Positions 24,765 to 33,360 are shown, counted from the stretch's first letter. The stretch is 37,101 nucleotides of DNA from Neptuniibacter sp. (GCF_024231755.1 NZ_JAAEQH010000065.1:1-37101); one strand, 5' to 3'. The notes: a model not told the origin generated them from the letters alone. Numbers and translations are program-made.

Positions 24765-25220
24765 ATGCGCGCAATAATTTTAGCGATATCACTTTTCAGT
24801 TGCACATTGATTGGTTCTACTATGATTAGCCCTTCTGTAGTTTGGGCTGCTAATGAGGCCGATCTATTGCAGTGCCGGAAGTATTCCACTGCTCAGGCGC
24901 GTAGCCAATGTGTTCAAATCTATAAGCGAAGTGATACCCGAGTTAACCAAAGTCGTTGTAAAAAATCGCTCGACTGCTGGAGCAAACGTTATCGTGAGCA
25001 GGCCGAGCAGTATTGTGCCAGAGCGTTTGCCATGCGAGCGGCTAAATCCAGTTTCTGGAGCGCTCACTGGTCCGGCCAGGACTTTGATCAGGTTCGTTGG
25101 TTGGATAAAGGCGAAGGCATTATGGTCTATTATGAGCGAGAAGCTACCACTGTGCTTGAGTGTACCTTTTATCCCACTCGACCATCTCGGGTTAAAGTTC
25201 GGATCGCTGCCGCTTCCTAA
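24765..25220 (+). CDS. small secreted Cys-rich protein of unknown function
   Basis: The protein has 151 residues. It has a signal peptide (residues 1-28, hydrophobic to SPSVVWAAN, cleavage near 28/29). The mature part has six cysteines, in LLQC, RSQC, SRC, LDC, EQYC and LEC, enough for three disulfides, and is basic in its first half. The C-terminal part has GEGIMVYYEREATTVLECTFY, likely beta strands. I do not recognise a family. AAGGA lies 6 nt before the ATG. The reading frame is supported by the signal peptide. A same-strand ridA follows 45 nt later, so they may be co-transcribed. Confidence 0.6.
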   Translation: MRAIILAISLFSCTLIGSTMISPSVVWAANEADLLQCRKYSTAQARSQCVQIYKRSDTRVNQSRCKKSLDCWSKRYREQAEQYCARAFAMRAAKSSFWSAHWSGQDFDQVRWLDKGEGIMVYYEREATTVLECTFYPTRPSRVKVRIAAAS

Positions 25221-25265
25221 AATAAACTCGTATCGTTATTAATCATCACTATTTCAGGGATCACC

Positions 25266-25652
25266 ATGAATAAGAGCATTATCTCTACTGAAAAGGCCCC
25301 AGCGGCTATTGGTACATACTCTCAAGCGGTAAAGGTTGGGAGTACTGTTTATATGTCTGGGCAGATCCCGCTTGTGCCGGAAACCATGGAGCTGATCACT
25401 GAATCATTTGAGGCTCAAGCAGATCAGGTTTTTAGAAACCTGCAGGCTGTAGCTGAAGCAGCAGGTGGAACATTGGCGGATGTAGTGAAAGTGACAATTC
25501 TTCTGTCAGATATGGACTACTTCGCGCAGGTAAATGAGGTCATGGCGCGTTACTTCTCTGAACCCTATCCTGCACGTGCAGCTTTTGCGGTTAAGCAGAT
25601 CCCTAAAGGTGCCGATATTGAAGTGGAAGCGATTATGGTGACTGCAGAGTAA
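25266..25652 (+). CDS. ridA: RidA family reactive enamine/imine deaminase
   Basis: The 128-residue protein is the full length of the RidA (YjgF/YER057c) family. Signature regions are [36 protein letters not shown] and [28 protein letters not shown]; the Arg in PARAAF binds the substrate carboxylate. It hydrolyses reactive 2-aminoacrylate and related imines made by PLP enzymes, protecting them from damage. It acts as a cytoplasmic trimer. In many gammaproteobacteria ridA follows spoT or pyrI; here its neighbours are a secreted protein and the candidate small RNA on the opposite strand. Confidence 0.95.
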   Translation: MNKSIISTEKAPAAIGTYSQAVKVGSTVYMSGQIPLVPETMELITESFEAQADQVFRNLQAVAEAAGGTLADVVKVTILLSDMDYFAQVNEVMARYFSEPYPARAAFAVKQIPKGADIEVEAIMVTAE

Positions 25653-25682
25653 CCTGATTGATAAGCCCTGACGGGAAATAGA

Positions 25683-25799
25683 TAAAAATACCGGGTGATA
25701 GCTGACTGCCGACACCCGGAAATATCTCAGGGGAGGATTAAAGCTCCTTGTGAGAGCTTTAATTTCGCAGTTGAGATAGCTGCATTAAAAGCTTTTGTG
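25683..25799 (-). ncRNA. candidate small RNA, about 115 nt
   Basis: On the minus strand a perfect -10 TATAAT (25806-25811) is followed by the GC-rich discriminator GCGCCGC. The -35 is weak (TTTTAT, 16 bp upstream). Downstream, TATCTCA and TGAGATA pair around a perfect 10-bp hairpin with arms ATTAAAGCTC / GAGCTTTAAT. The transcript would end at the CCGGGTG/CACCCGG hairpin (25691-25719), followed by TATTTTTATC. phoH has its own terminator further upstream (25874-25901), so this would be an independent gene. It is antisense-convergent to ridA. I match it to no known RNA family. Confidence 0.45.
25691..25719 (-). terminator. putative terminator of the candidate small RNA
   Basis: The stem CCGGGTG/CACCCGG (7 bp) has a 15-nt loop. 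On the minus strand it is followed by TATTTTTATC, a U-rich tail. On the plus strand no T-run follows, so it would not efficiently stop ridA transcription. Confidence 0.5.
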
Positions 25800-25805
25800 C
25801 GGCGC

Positions 25806-25811
25806 ATTATA
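25806..25811 (-). promoter_or_regulatory. minus-strand -10 box with GC-rich discriminator
   Basis: TATAAT in a perfect match is followed by GCGCCGC, the discriminator type typical of stringently controlled promoters. The best -35 is only TTTTAT at 25828-25833 (16-bp spacer), so an activator may be needed. It would drive the candidate small RNA. Confidence 0.45.
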
Positions 25812-25873
25812 GTAGTTCAGTACTGGAATAAAACTGTCACAATCTCCTGAACAAAATTCCGTATAAAAGAAAA

Positions 25874-25901
25874 AGCCCCTAAGCCTTAAGACTTGGGGGC
25901 T
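25874..25901 (-). terminator. intrinsic terminator of the PIN-PhoH gene
   Basis: A 10-bp stem, AGCCCCTAAG (25874-25883) with CTTGGGGGCT (25892-25901), has one G-U pair and an 8-nt loop. On the minus strand it is followed by TTTTTCTTTT. It lies 45 nt past the phoH stop codon. Confidence 0.82.
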
Positions 25902-25945
25902 CTAGCGCTCTTTAGACTTTGGTAGTCTTATGCTAAATAATTACC

Positions 25946-27340
25946 TTAAAGGTGTTCTTCAGCGTATTCCGCAAGGCGAGAACGGAAGATACCTTCAAGG
26001 TGAATATTGGCTGCTCCTTCGTAATCTTTGAAGCGCTCAACCAGATATGTCAGACCCGACGTGAGTGGGGTTAGATAATTGGAATCAATCTGGGCGAGGT
26101 TGCCTAGACAGATAATCTTGGAGCCTTTACCACAGCGGGTCACGATAGTTTTCAGTTGTGATGGAGTTAGATTCTGAGCCTCATCTAACAGGACGATCGC
26201 ATCCTGAATACTACGACCACGGATAAAGTTCAGAGACTTGAACTGAATGTTGGCCTTCTCAATCGCATATTTAACACTACTTTGTGGCCGCTCGTCATGC
26301 TCGTGCATCGCTTCTAGGTTATCCTGAATTGCGCTGAGCCACGGTGTCATCTTCTCTTCCTCTGTTCCCGGGAGGAAGCCAATATCTTCTGCTACTGGCG
26401 GAGTTGAGCGAGTGACAATAATTTTGTTGTAGCGGCGCTGTTCGATCACCATCTCCAGCGCACAAGCTAGAGCGATTAGGGTTTTACCAGAACCTGCGGC
26501 GCCGTTAAGAATGACCAGATCCAGATCCGGGTCAAGCACAGCGTCCATAGCAAAAGCCTGGAATACGTTGATCGGTTCTATACCCCAGCAGTTCTGCTGC
26601 ATCAGACGATCTACACCTAGATCCATCAAGGTGACCTGTTCATCACGCACAGAAGCAACACGGGCTGCAAACTCTTCTGAGTCATCATAGATGTACTCAC
26701 AAGGGTAGGTATCCGGTAGAAGTTCCTGGCTTACTTTGTGGAAAGTATGGCTGCCTTCCTGATAGCTGTTTACATCATCAACACGATCCCAGAAGTTACC
26801 TTCCAGATTACTGTGCCCGGCTGGTAGTAGATCAATATCTGATACCAATTGGTCTGTACGGTAATCCTCAACCCGCTTCAACCCTGCGCCCAGTGCTTTT
26901 AAGCGCATGTTGATATCTTTAGTGACCAGAATGATATCGCGATGCGGGTTAGTCGCCTGCAGGTGCAGGGCGCAGTTGATGATCTGGTTATCTTTATTGG
27001 CGTTATCAGGAAGGAATCCCTGACGGGCAGTCAGCTCGTGGTCAGGGAATATACTCAGCTGTCCCAAGCGCATATCGGAATTAACTGCTGTGATGGGGAT
27101 CTCAATATCCACCCCTTTAGTTATCTCAGAGGCATCAGCCGATTTGCTCAGTATGTCATCAATGGCACGTATAGCAGCACGAGCTTCCTGAGAGACATTC
27201 TTTTTTCGGTCCTTTATATCGTCTAACTCTTCAAGCACGGTCATCGGAATAGTGATGTCCTGCTCCTTAAATTCATACAGACACTTTGGATCATGAAGTA
27301 ATACGTTGGTGTCGAGAATATAGAGTTTAGAGGCGGTCAT
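25946..27340 (-). CDS. PIN-PhoH protein (PhoH2-type RNase/RNA helicase-like ATPase)
   Basis: The protein has 464 residues. The N-terminal PIN nuclease domain (about 1-150) has the acidic residues D10 (ILDTNVLLHDP), E37/E38 (VLEELD) and D142 (VTKDINMR). The PhoH ATPase domain (~255-460) has Walker A GAAGSGKT at 280-287, VLLDEAQN as Walker B, and LGNLAQIDSNYLT as a sensor. PhoH2 proteins of mycobacteria unwind and cleave RNA in an ATP-dependent way. The function here is inferred to be RNA processing or decay in the cytoplasm. This is distinct from the shorter PhoH/YbeZ, which lacks the PIN domain. AGGAA precedes the ATG. Confidence 0.92.
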   Translation of the reverse strand: MTASKLYILDTNVLLHDPKCLYEFKEQDITIPMTVLEELDDIKDRKKNVSQEARAAIRAIDDILSKSADASEITKGVDIEIPITAVNSDMRLGQLSIFPDHELTARQGFLPDNANKDNQIINCALHLQATNPHRDIILVTKDINMRLKALGAGLKRVEDYRTDQLVSDIDLLPAGHSNLEGNFWDRVDDVNSYQEGSHTFHKVSQELLPDTYPCEYIYDDSEEFAARVASVRDEQVTLMDLGVDRLMQQNCWGIEPINVFQAFAMDAVLDPDLDLVILNGAAGSGKTLIALACALEMVIEQRRYNKIIVTRSTPPVAEDIGFLPGTEEEKMTPWLSAIQDNLEAMHEHDERPQSSVKYAIEKANIQFKSLNFIRGRSIQDAIVLLDEAQNLTPSQLKTIVTRCGKGSKIICLGNLAQIDSNYLTPLTSGLTYLVERFKDYEGAANIHLEGIFRSRLAEYAEEHL

Positions 27341-27711
27341 AGCCGGTTCCTTCTATAGCCGAGGGGAGTGTACAAGCCAAGTGGTGGTTTGTTTTAGGGC
27401 GAGTGCAGCCGGGACAGTGATCCGCAGCTGCAGTAGCAAAACATGTGATGTAAACGCTATCTATCGTTCGTGGCACTTTTGTCTCTCAGATGAGTGCGCT
27501 TTCCGGTCAGCTACTGATATTGGATCAGCGTGAAGTTAAGGTGACTGACCGTCCTTTATAGATTAGTTATAGTATCTAAAAAAACAATTTCTGAAATTGC
27601 GTTAGAAGTTGCGTTATATAGATCTTAGTAATACATCTCTTATGGGAGTATGACAAGAGGCAATTTTCCAGAAATGTTTTTAAAGCGGCGAGTTTTTAGA
27701 GGCGAGTGAAT
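27341..27711. other. intergenic region between PIN-PhoH and cobB
   Basis: This 371-bp gap separates divergent genes. A plausible cobB promoter is CTGACC (27545-27550) and TATAGT (27568-27573) with a 17-bp spacer, giving a leader of about 130 nt. The leader includes a small hairpin CAATTT-CTG-AAATTG near 27585 and the cobB Shine-Dalgarno AGAGG. A TATAGA near the phoH start overlaps its ribosome-binding site and is not a convincing promoter. No gene is seen. Confidence 0.5.
27545..27573 (+). promoter_or_regulatory. candidate cobB promoter
   Basis: The -35 CTGACC (4 of 6) and -10 TATAGT (5 of 6) are 17 bp apart. This is the best sigma-70 match I find in the gap upstream of cobB. Confidence 0.35.
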
Positions 27712-28422
27712 ATGGCAATTCAATCCATTGTTATTTTAACGGGAGCAGGTATCTCTGCCGAATCAGGTATCCGCACCTTTCGCGCTTCAGATGGCCTATG
27801 GGAAGACCATAAGGTAGAGGATATTGCCACGCCTGAAGCTTTTTATCGTGATCCCTATCTTGTTCACCGTTTTTACAATGAGCGCCGTAAGCAACTGCTT
27901 TCCGAACCGGTTAAGCCTAATCCTGGACATATGGCTCTGGCTGAGTTGGAAAAACAGTTTCCCGGAGAAGTGTTATTGGTCACTCAGAACATTGATAACC
28001 TGCATGAAAGGGCTGGCAGTCGTAACCTGTTGCATATGCATGGTGAACTGCTGAATCTACGCTGCAAGGATTCAGGGGTTGTCTATCGTGTTGAAGAGGA
28101 TTCTCAGCCAGAGGACCTCTGTCAGTGCTGTGGCTCATCAGGTAACCTGCGACCTGATATTGTCTGGTTTGGTGAGATGCCAATGTATATGGAAGATATC
28201 TATAACGCGCTGGAAAACTGTGATCTGTTTATTTCTGTAGGGACTTCGGGGCATGTGTACCCTGCGGCTGGTTTTGTTGAAGTGGCTAATGCCGCTGGTG
28301 CTGTGACAGTCGAGTTAAATCTTGAACCTTCACGCGTTGAATCTGCTTTTGATCACCGTATTTATGGTCCCGCTAGTGAAGTTGTGCCTGAGTTTGTAAA
28401 AGATATTCTGAAACAAGTTTAG
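27712..28422 (+). CDS. cobB: NAD-dependent protein deacylase (sirtuin)
   Basis: From the ATG at 27712 the protein has 236 residues and matches the core of E. coli CobB. It has [14 protein letters not shown] (NAD binding), [12 protein letters not shown], catalytic His110 in HMHGEL, the zinc-site remnant CQCC with an upstream Cys, and IVWFGEMP and [12 protein letters not shown]. Tyr55 and Arg58 (YNER) are the Y-x-x-R pair that lets class III sirtuins remove succinyl as well as acetyl groups. It acts on lysines of metabolic enzymes, including acetyl-CoA synthetase, in the cytoplasm. AGAGG lies 9 nt before the ATG; a GTG at 27706 is too close to that site. It lacks the longer N-terminus of some CobB forms. 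Confidence 0.95.
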   Translation: MAIQSIVILTGAGISAESGIRTFRASDGLWEDHKVEDIATPEAFYRDPYLVHRFYNERRKQLLSEPVKPNPGHMALAELEKQFPGEVLLVTQNIDNLHERAGSRNLLHMHGELLNLRCKDSGVVYRVEEDSQPEDLCQCCGSSGNLRPDIVWFGEMPMYMEDIYNALENCDLFISVGTSGHVYPAAGFVEVANAAGAVTVELNLEPSRVESAFDHRIYGPASEVVPEFVKDILKQV

Positions 28423-28644
28423 AACTTCTTACCTTTTGATTTTAAATGGATTTTTGATTTTATTGGTTTTCTCTTCTACAGTTAATCATGGAACTTCACG
28501 TTAGTGCTGGTTGTCAGAATAGCTGTTAACTGTGGATTGTACCCTTTCATTTTTTCTTCATATCTTTCCTTAGATTCACAGAACGTTAACAGCCTGCACA
28601 TAACAATATAGCTGATAGTAACCAGCCGTTTTTCGGGCCTTTTT

Positions 28645-28666
28645 CAGAGTTGAGCTAACAACTCTG
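28645..28666 (+). promoter_or_regulatory. hairpin in the ppnN leader
   Basis: CAGAGTT (28645-28651) and AACTCTG (28660-28666) form a perfect 7-bp stem with an 8-nt loop, 7 nt before the GGAGG ribosome-binding site of ppnN. It has no T-tract, so it is more likely a stability or translation element than a terminator. The upstream 28423-28644 holds only a weak TTGATT/TACAGT promoter candidate (28454-28482). Confidence 0.4.
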
Positions 28667-28685
28667 GGTCCATGGAGGTAGTCTC

Positions 28686-30059
28686 ATGATGACCGAGCAG
28701 TTTGTAAGCACCAGTGTCACACCCCAGGATAGCCTTAACTCACTTTCCCCTTATGAAGTGCATCAACTTCAGGATGCTAGCCAGGGTGGTTTATATCGCC
28801 TGTTTCGTCAATGTTCGCTAGCGGTTCTGAATACCGGTAGTGAGTTAGATAGCACCAAGCTGGTTCTGGATAAGTTTCGTAAATTCGATATACAGATCAG
28901 TCAGAAGCACCGCAGCGTGCAGCTGGAGCTGGTTAATGCCCCGGCTTCTGCGTTTGTGGATGGAGAGATTATTACCGGTATCCGTGAGCATCTTTTCTCT
29001 GTCGTAAGGGATCTGCTGTATGTGGGATCTGAGCAGGGTAAATTCTGTCCCGGCGTAACCGCTTCAGAAGCGACGACAAATCAGGTGTTTCACATCCTGC
29101 GTCATGCGGGTGCGATCAGGCCCCATATTAAGCCGGATCTGGTAGTGTGCTGGGGAGGTCATTCTATTGATCGACATGAGTACGATTACACTAAAAAAGT
29201 CGGTTATGAAATGGGATTGCGTGGCCTGAATATCTGTACTGGTTGTGGCCCGGGTGCGATGAAAGGTCCAATGAAAGGGGCGACAATTTCTCATGCCAAA
29301 CAACGCATTAAAGATGGTCGCTACGTGGGCATATCTGAGCCGGGAATCATCGCGGCAGAAAGCCCAAACCCGATTGTGAATGAGCTGATCATCATGCCGG
29401 ATATTGAGAAACGTTTGGAGGCGTTTGTCCGGTTAGGCCACGGGATTGTTATCTTCCCAGGAGGGGCAGGGACAGCCGAAGAGTTGCTTTATATTCTGGG
29501 TATTTTGCTTAATGAGCGAAATCATAATCTACCATTTCCACTGGTCCTGACAGGACCTGCGGGGAGTGAAGAGTATTTTGCAACGGTGGATAATTTTATC
29601 CGTTCAACGCTGGGCGATCATGCTACCTCAATGTACCGGATCATTGTTGATGACGAGCATCAGGTTGCGGAAACCATGCGTGAAGGGTTGGAGCAGGTGA
29701 CTAAGTTTCGTAAGGCGACGAGTGAATCTTTCCACTACAACTGGCAGCTACATATTCCGGAAGACTTCCAGAAACCGTTTGAGCCCACTCATGAAAATAT
29801 GGCGGGATTACAGCTGAGTAGTGATCAGACTGAGTTTGAACTTGCTTCAAATCTGCGTTGTGCGCTTTCGGGTATTGTTGCAGGTAATGTTAAGGAGCCA
29901 GGTATTCAGGCAATTGAGGAGCATGGGCCATTTGAGATCAGAGGTGAACCGGAGATAATGCAACCGTTGGATACACTGCTGGCATCTTTTGTGGAGCAGC
30001 GTCGGATGAAAATCAACTATCAGGAATATCAGCCCTGTTACTCATTGAAGCCAATATGA
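28686..30059 (+). CDS. ppnN: PpnN (YgdH) nucleotide 5'-monophosphate nucleosidase
   Basis: The 457-residue protein is the full length of the family. The central LOG-like Rossmann domain has VVCWGGHS, TGCGPGAMKGPMKGA, and the phosphate/ribose motif FPGGAGTAEELLY. The N-terminal domain (1-135) and C-terminal domain (330-457) are those that in E. coli bind (p)ppGpp and gate the active site. It splits nucleotides such as GMP and pyrimidine monophosphates into base and ribose 5-phosphate during the stringent response. GGAGG lies 7 nt before the first of two tandem ATGs. The gene converges with putA. Confidence 0.94.
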   Translation: MMTEQFVSTSVTPQDSLNSLSPYEVHQLQDASQGGLYRLFRQCSLAVLNTGSELDSTKLVLDKFRKFDIQISQKHRSVQLELVNAPASAFVDGEIITGIREHLFSVVRDLLYVGSEQGKFCPGVTASEATTNQVFHILRHAGAIRPHIKPDLVVCWGGHSIDRHEYDYTKKVGYEMGLRGLNICTGCGPGAMKGPMKGATISHAKQRIKDGRYVGISEPGIIAAESPNPIVNELIIMPDIEKRLEAFVRLGHGIVIFPGGAGTAEELLYILGILLNERNHNLPFPLVLTGPAGSEEYFATVDNFIRSTLGDHATSMYRIIVDDEHQVAETMREGLEQVTKFRKATSESFHYNWQLHIPEDFQKPFEPTHENMAGLQLSSDQTEFELASNLRCALSGIVAGNVKEPGIQAIEEHGPFEIRGEPEIMQPLDTLLASFVEQRRMKINYQEYQPCYSLKPI

Positions 30060-30073
30060 TAGTTGGACGGACT

Positions 30074-30094
30074 GGGGCAGGTTGAAACTGCCCC
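30074..30094. terminator. hairpin between convergent ppnN and putA
   Basis: GGGGCAG (30074-30080) and CTGCCCC (30088-30094) form a 7-bp GC-rich stem with loop GTTGAAA. It lies 14 nt past the ppnN stop and 7 nt past the putA stop. It lacks a good T-run on either side, so terminator strength is uncertain. Confidence 0.5.
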
Positions 30095-30101
30095 CTGGCT
30101 G

Positions 30102-33100
30102 TTATGAGCGGCTTAGCAGTTCCCTGTTTCCACCGGAGGCTGTGGTATTACGAGTAATGGTCTGTTCGCGTACAAAGCGTTTCAGGTAGTTGGGACCTCC
30201 AGCTTTAGGGCCAGTGCCAGATAACCCGAAACCGCCAAAAGGTTGTGAGGCTACGACTGCGCCGACCTGATCCCGGTTAATGTAGATATTCCCCACATCA
30301 ACTTGAGAGCAGATCTGCTCGATAAAATGATCATTACGTGAATGTATGCCTAGGGTCAGGCCAAACCCTGTTCGATTGATCTCACTAATCATACGATCAA
30401 GATTATTGCGATCATATCTGATCAGATGCAGCACTGAGCCGAAGCATTCATCATGGAGTTCATCCAGTGAGTGAAGGCGGATCAGTGTGGGGGGAACAAA
30501 GTAGCCATTGTTATGGAAGTCATCCAGCTCCAGTTCATGGATAATCCGGTTTTTGACGCGCTGCCTTTCGATGTGTTGGAAGAGCTTATCCATCGCCGAT
30601 TTACTGATAACAGGGCCGATATCTGTACTGATATCTTCTGTAGAGCCTACTACGAGTTCGTTCATTGCGCCGATTAGTTTCTGCTCTACCAAATCAGCAA
30701 TCTCGTCCTGTACATATAGAACCCGAAGGGCAGAGCAACGTTGGCCGGCGCTGTTAAATGCAGAGCGGATACAATCCATCACTAGTTGTTCAGGCAGAGC
30801 TGTACTGTCAGCGATCATTGCATTTTGCCCGCCTGTTTCAGCTATAAGTGTGGCGAGAGGGCCACCGTGACGGTTAGCTAAGGCACGGTTTATCTCTGTT
30901 GCAGTGGTTGTTGAACCTGTGAAAGTAACACCCTGGATTCTAGAATCATTAAGTACAGCTGATGAGAGGCTGCTTCCCTGAAATGGTACGAGCTGAAGGG
31001 CAAAAGGCGGTAACCCCGCTTCATACCATAACTCCACAGCCCGGTAAGCGATCAAGGAACAATGAGATGATGGTTTCGCTAAGACAGTATTTCCGCAGAC
31101 TAACGCTGCTGCTATTTGACCAGTGAAAATAGCGAGAGGGAAGTTCCAGGGGCTAATGCAGAGGAAAACCCCTTTGCCTTGGTAAAACAATCTGTTTTCT
31201 TCACCTGTTACGGATACCAGTTTTTGCGGAGTTAATATTTCTTCTGCCTGATTTGCGTAGTAGTAACAGAAGTCGACGGCTTCGCGGATCTCATCTAAAG
31301 CATCGGCTAGACATTTACCGGCTTCCTTTACACATAGATTCACAAGCTCATCTTTGTGTTTTTCCAGCAGGACTGCGTAGTTTCGTAGTAGTTGAGCTCG
31401 TTTTGTAAGTGACTCAGCTCGCCATACAGGAAGAAAATTTTCTGCACTACTAATAGCTTGTTTGATCTGCTCTGAGGAACAGGAGCTACGGTAACCTATC
31501 GCCTGGTCCAGCTTATAGGGTGAATATGTCTGAGTAAGTTCATCTCCCTCGCATATCTCTCCATCAATAACCGGCTGGCAATACCACTGTTTGTGATTAT
31601 TTGAGGTTAAGGCTGATTGCCAGCTTTGTATACAGAGGATACTACCCAAATTGGTACCAGAGGAGTTCTCCCTGATGGGTTGAAATACATCCTTAGGGAG
31701 CTTGATTGAGGCGGAACTGGTTGCTTCTTTTAACTGTGTGCATGGTAAGGATAATAGCTTATTAACTGGGATAGTTGGGTCATGTAGCTTGAACAGAAAA
31801 GATGAGTTAGCTCCATTTTCCAATAGCCTTCTTACTAAATACGGCAGTAGGGTTTGCTGTGAGCCAATAGGGGCGTATATCCGGCAAGGTATCTTGTGAT
31901 TCTTCTGTACCACGGCATAGAGTTTTTCACCCATACCGTGCAGGCGCTGAAACTCAAAACTCTTCTTACTTTCCTGATTCAGTATATAAGCAATAGTCAG
32001 GGCGTTATGAGTGGCAAACTGCGGTTGTAGTAATACAGATTGCGGCGATAGCAGGAAACGGCTGCAGACCAGATAGGAGAGGTCAGTAGCGGCTTTCTGG
32101 GTGTATACAGGATAATCTTCCAATCCCTGTTGCTGGGCATGTTTTATCTCACTGTCCCAGTATGCACCCTTTACCAAACGCACAGGAATAGGGGTGTCAG
32201 TATCCTGAGCTAAAGCTTCAAGCCAAGCCAATACCGGTAGCGCTCGTTTGTTATAGGCTTGAACTGCTAAGCCCAGCTTGCCCCAGCCTAGACAAAGCTC
32301 GCTGCGAATCAGCTGTTCAAAGATAAGTAGCGAAAGTTCCAATCGATCTGACTCTTCAGCGTCGATGGTAATGGCTATATCCAGATTACGAGCTGTGACT
32401 AACAGTTGCAGTAGTCGATGCATCAGACCTTTCTGCAGATCCTCAAGCTTTGTATTTTCCAGACGTGGATGTAGAGCCGATAGCTTGATAGAGATGCTGG
32501 TATTGTTCTGCTGATTCTGTTCGCCGGTAGCCTGAATTGCTTCCAGATACGCATTGAAGTAGAAGTCCACATCCGCAGCGCATATGGCTGCTTCGCCCAA
32601 CATATCAAAAGAGAATGGGGAGGATTCCGGTGGGTAATCACAGCGTTGTTCTAGTGCCTGCTGTATATCCTCGGCAAAGACAAATTGCCCACCAAGACTG
32701 TTAAGTGTGTATTTCAGAGCCTTGAGCGTTGTGCTTTTACCCAGGCGCTCCCAGAGCGAGTGAATCAGGCTTTCAGGCTTTTTATCTGAGCTGATGAGTT
32801 GCTGGCTGATTGCCAGTCCCCAGACCGTGCTTAGATCAAACCAACTGCTTTGTTGGTTTTCTGGGAGAAAGTTATGTAACTCTAATGTTTCAATTTTATC
32901 CCTTATCAGCTCTTCAGCTGTTCCTGCATCTGGAATACGCAACAAGGCTTCCGCTAGCGATAGTAAAGCCAACCCTTCATCACTGTTTAAGCCGAATTTA
33001 CTCATCAGTTCATTAACTGAGAACGGATCACTTGGTTCTTTTCGTAGGGTTTCGATCCAGGTTTTTGCTGGGGAAGAGGCTTGGCTGGAGGAATCCTCAT

Positions 33101-33233
33101 TAGGAATCTGATCCAGTAGTTGGTGGATTAATTCGTCTTCGTTACAGCAATAATAGTGAGACAGAGCACTCCATAATTCGGCCTGATCGTATTGGGAGAA
33201 TTCCGATGAGAAAAGATCGCCAACTGACAACAT
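30102..33233 (-). CDS. putA: bifunctional proline dehydrogenase / L-glutamate gamma-semialdehyde dehydrogenase
   Basis: The protein has 1043 residues. The proline dehydrogenase barrel (about 150-470) has SIKLSALHPR, RLVKGAYWDSE and FEFQRLHGMGE, which bind FAD and proline. The aldehyde dehydrogenase part (~570-1030) has NFPLAIFTGQIAAAL, GNTVLAKPSSH and catalytic Cys833 in SAGQRCSAL. It oxidises proline to glutamate, with channelling between sites. It lacks the ~50-residue N-terminal ribbon-helix-helix DNA-binding domain of E. coli PutA, so it is not its own repressor. It also lacks the extra C-terminal domain of the ~1300-residue forms. No putP is nearby. The ATG at 33233 has no clear Shine-Dalgarno. 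Confidence 0.95.
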   Translation of the reverse strand: MLSVGDLFSSEFSQYDQAELWSALSHYYCCNEDELIHQLLDQIPNEDSSSQASSPAKTWIETLRKEPSDPFSVNELMSKFGLNSDEGLALLSLAEALLRIPDAGTAEELIRDKIETLELHNFLPENQQSSWFDLSTVWGLAISQQLISSDKKPESLIHSLWERLGKSTTLKALKYTLNSLGGQFVFAEDIQQALEQRCDYPPESSPFSFDMLGEAAICAADVDFYFNAYLEAIQATGEQNQQNNTSISIKLSALHPRLENTKLEDLQKGLMHRLLQLLVTARNLDIAITIDAEESDRLELSLLIFEQLIRSELCLGWGKLGLAVQAYNKRALPVLAWLEALAQDTDTPIPVRLVKGAYWDSEIKHAQQQGLEDYPVYTQKAATDLSYLVCSRFLLSPQSVLLQPQFATHNALTIAYILNQESKKSFEFQRLHGMGEKLYAVVQKNHKIPCRIYAPIGSQQTLLPYLVRRLLENGANSSFLFKLHDPTIPVNKLLSLPCTQLKEATSSASIKLPKDVFQPIRENSSGTNLGSILCIQSWQSALTSNNHKQWYCQPVIDGEICEGDELTQTYSPYKLDQAIGYRSSCSSEQIKQAISSAENFLPVWRAESLTKRAQLLRNYAVLLEKHKDELVNLCVKEAGKCLADALDEIREAVDFCYYYANQAEEILTPQKLVSVTGEENRLFYQGKGVFLCISPWNFPLAIFTGQIAAALVCGNTVLAKPSSHCSLIAYRAVELWYEAGLPPFALQLVPFQGSSLSSAVLNDSRIQGVTFTGSTTTATEINRALANRHGGPLATLIAETGGQNAMIADSTALPEQLVMDCIRSAFNSAGQRCSALRVLYVQDEIADLVEQKLIGAMNELVVGSTEDISTDIGPVISKSAMDKLFQHIERQRVKNRIIHELELDDFHNNGYFVPPTLIRLHSLDELHDECFGSVLHLIRYDRNNLDRMISEINRTGFGLTLGIHSRNDHFIEQICSQVDVGNIYINRDQVGAVVASQPFGGFGLSGTGPKAGGPNYLKRFVREQTITRNTTASGGNRELLSRS

Positions 33234-33292
33234 CTGACTATAGGTTCCATTACAGAGTTTTGTAAGTCAGTGTAGACCAGCGCAAAAGAAAA

Positions 33293-33335
33293 GGGGACAG
33301 ATTTGGAAATAGGGGACAGGTTTAAACCTGTCCCC
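33293..33335. repeat. GGGGACAG repeat and 24-bp perfect palindrome
   Basis: GGGGACAG occurs at 33293-33300 and again at 33312-33319. The second copy forms the left end of a perfect palindrome, GGGGACAGGTTT with its exact complement, at 33312-33335. It lies 25 nt past the thiolase stop. The core AGGTTTAAACCT is shared with the palindrome at 7620-7647, while the outer arms differ by paired changes. I recall similar GGGGACAG motifs in dispersed gammaproteobacterial repeats, but cannot check. Confidence 0.7.
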
Positions 33336-33360
33336 AGGGAGTACTTATTCGAAAGTTAGG

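Noticed and set aside
25738-25762. Perfect 9-bp hairpin TTAAAGCTC/GAGCTTTAA read as a ridA terminator on the plus strand
   Set aside because: Only TT follows it on the plus strand and the stem is AT-rich; it fits better as an internal hairpin of the minus-strand small RNA.
27341-27385. TTGGCT and TATAGA with a 17-bp spacer before the PIN-PhoH gene
   Set aside because: The -10 would overlap the ribosome-binding site, and transcription would start at about the initiation codon; unlikely to be the main promoter.
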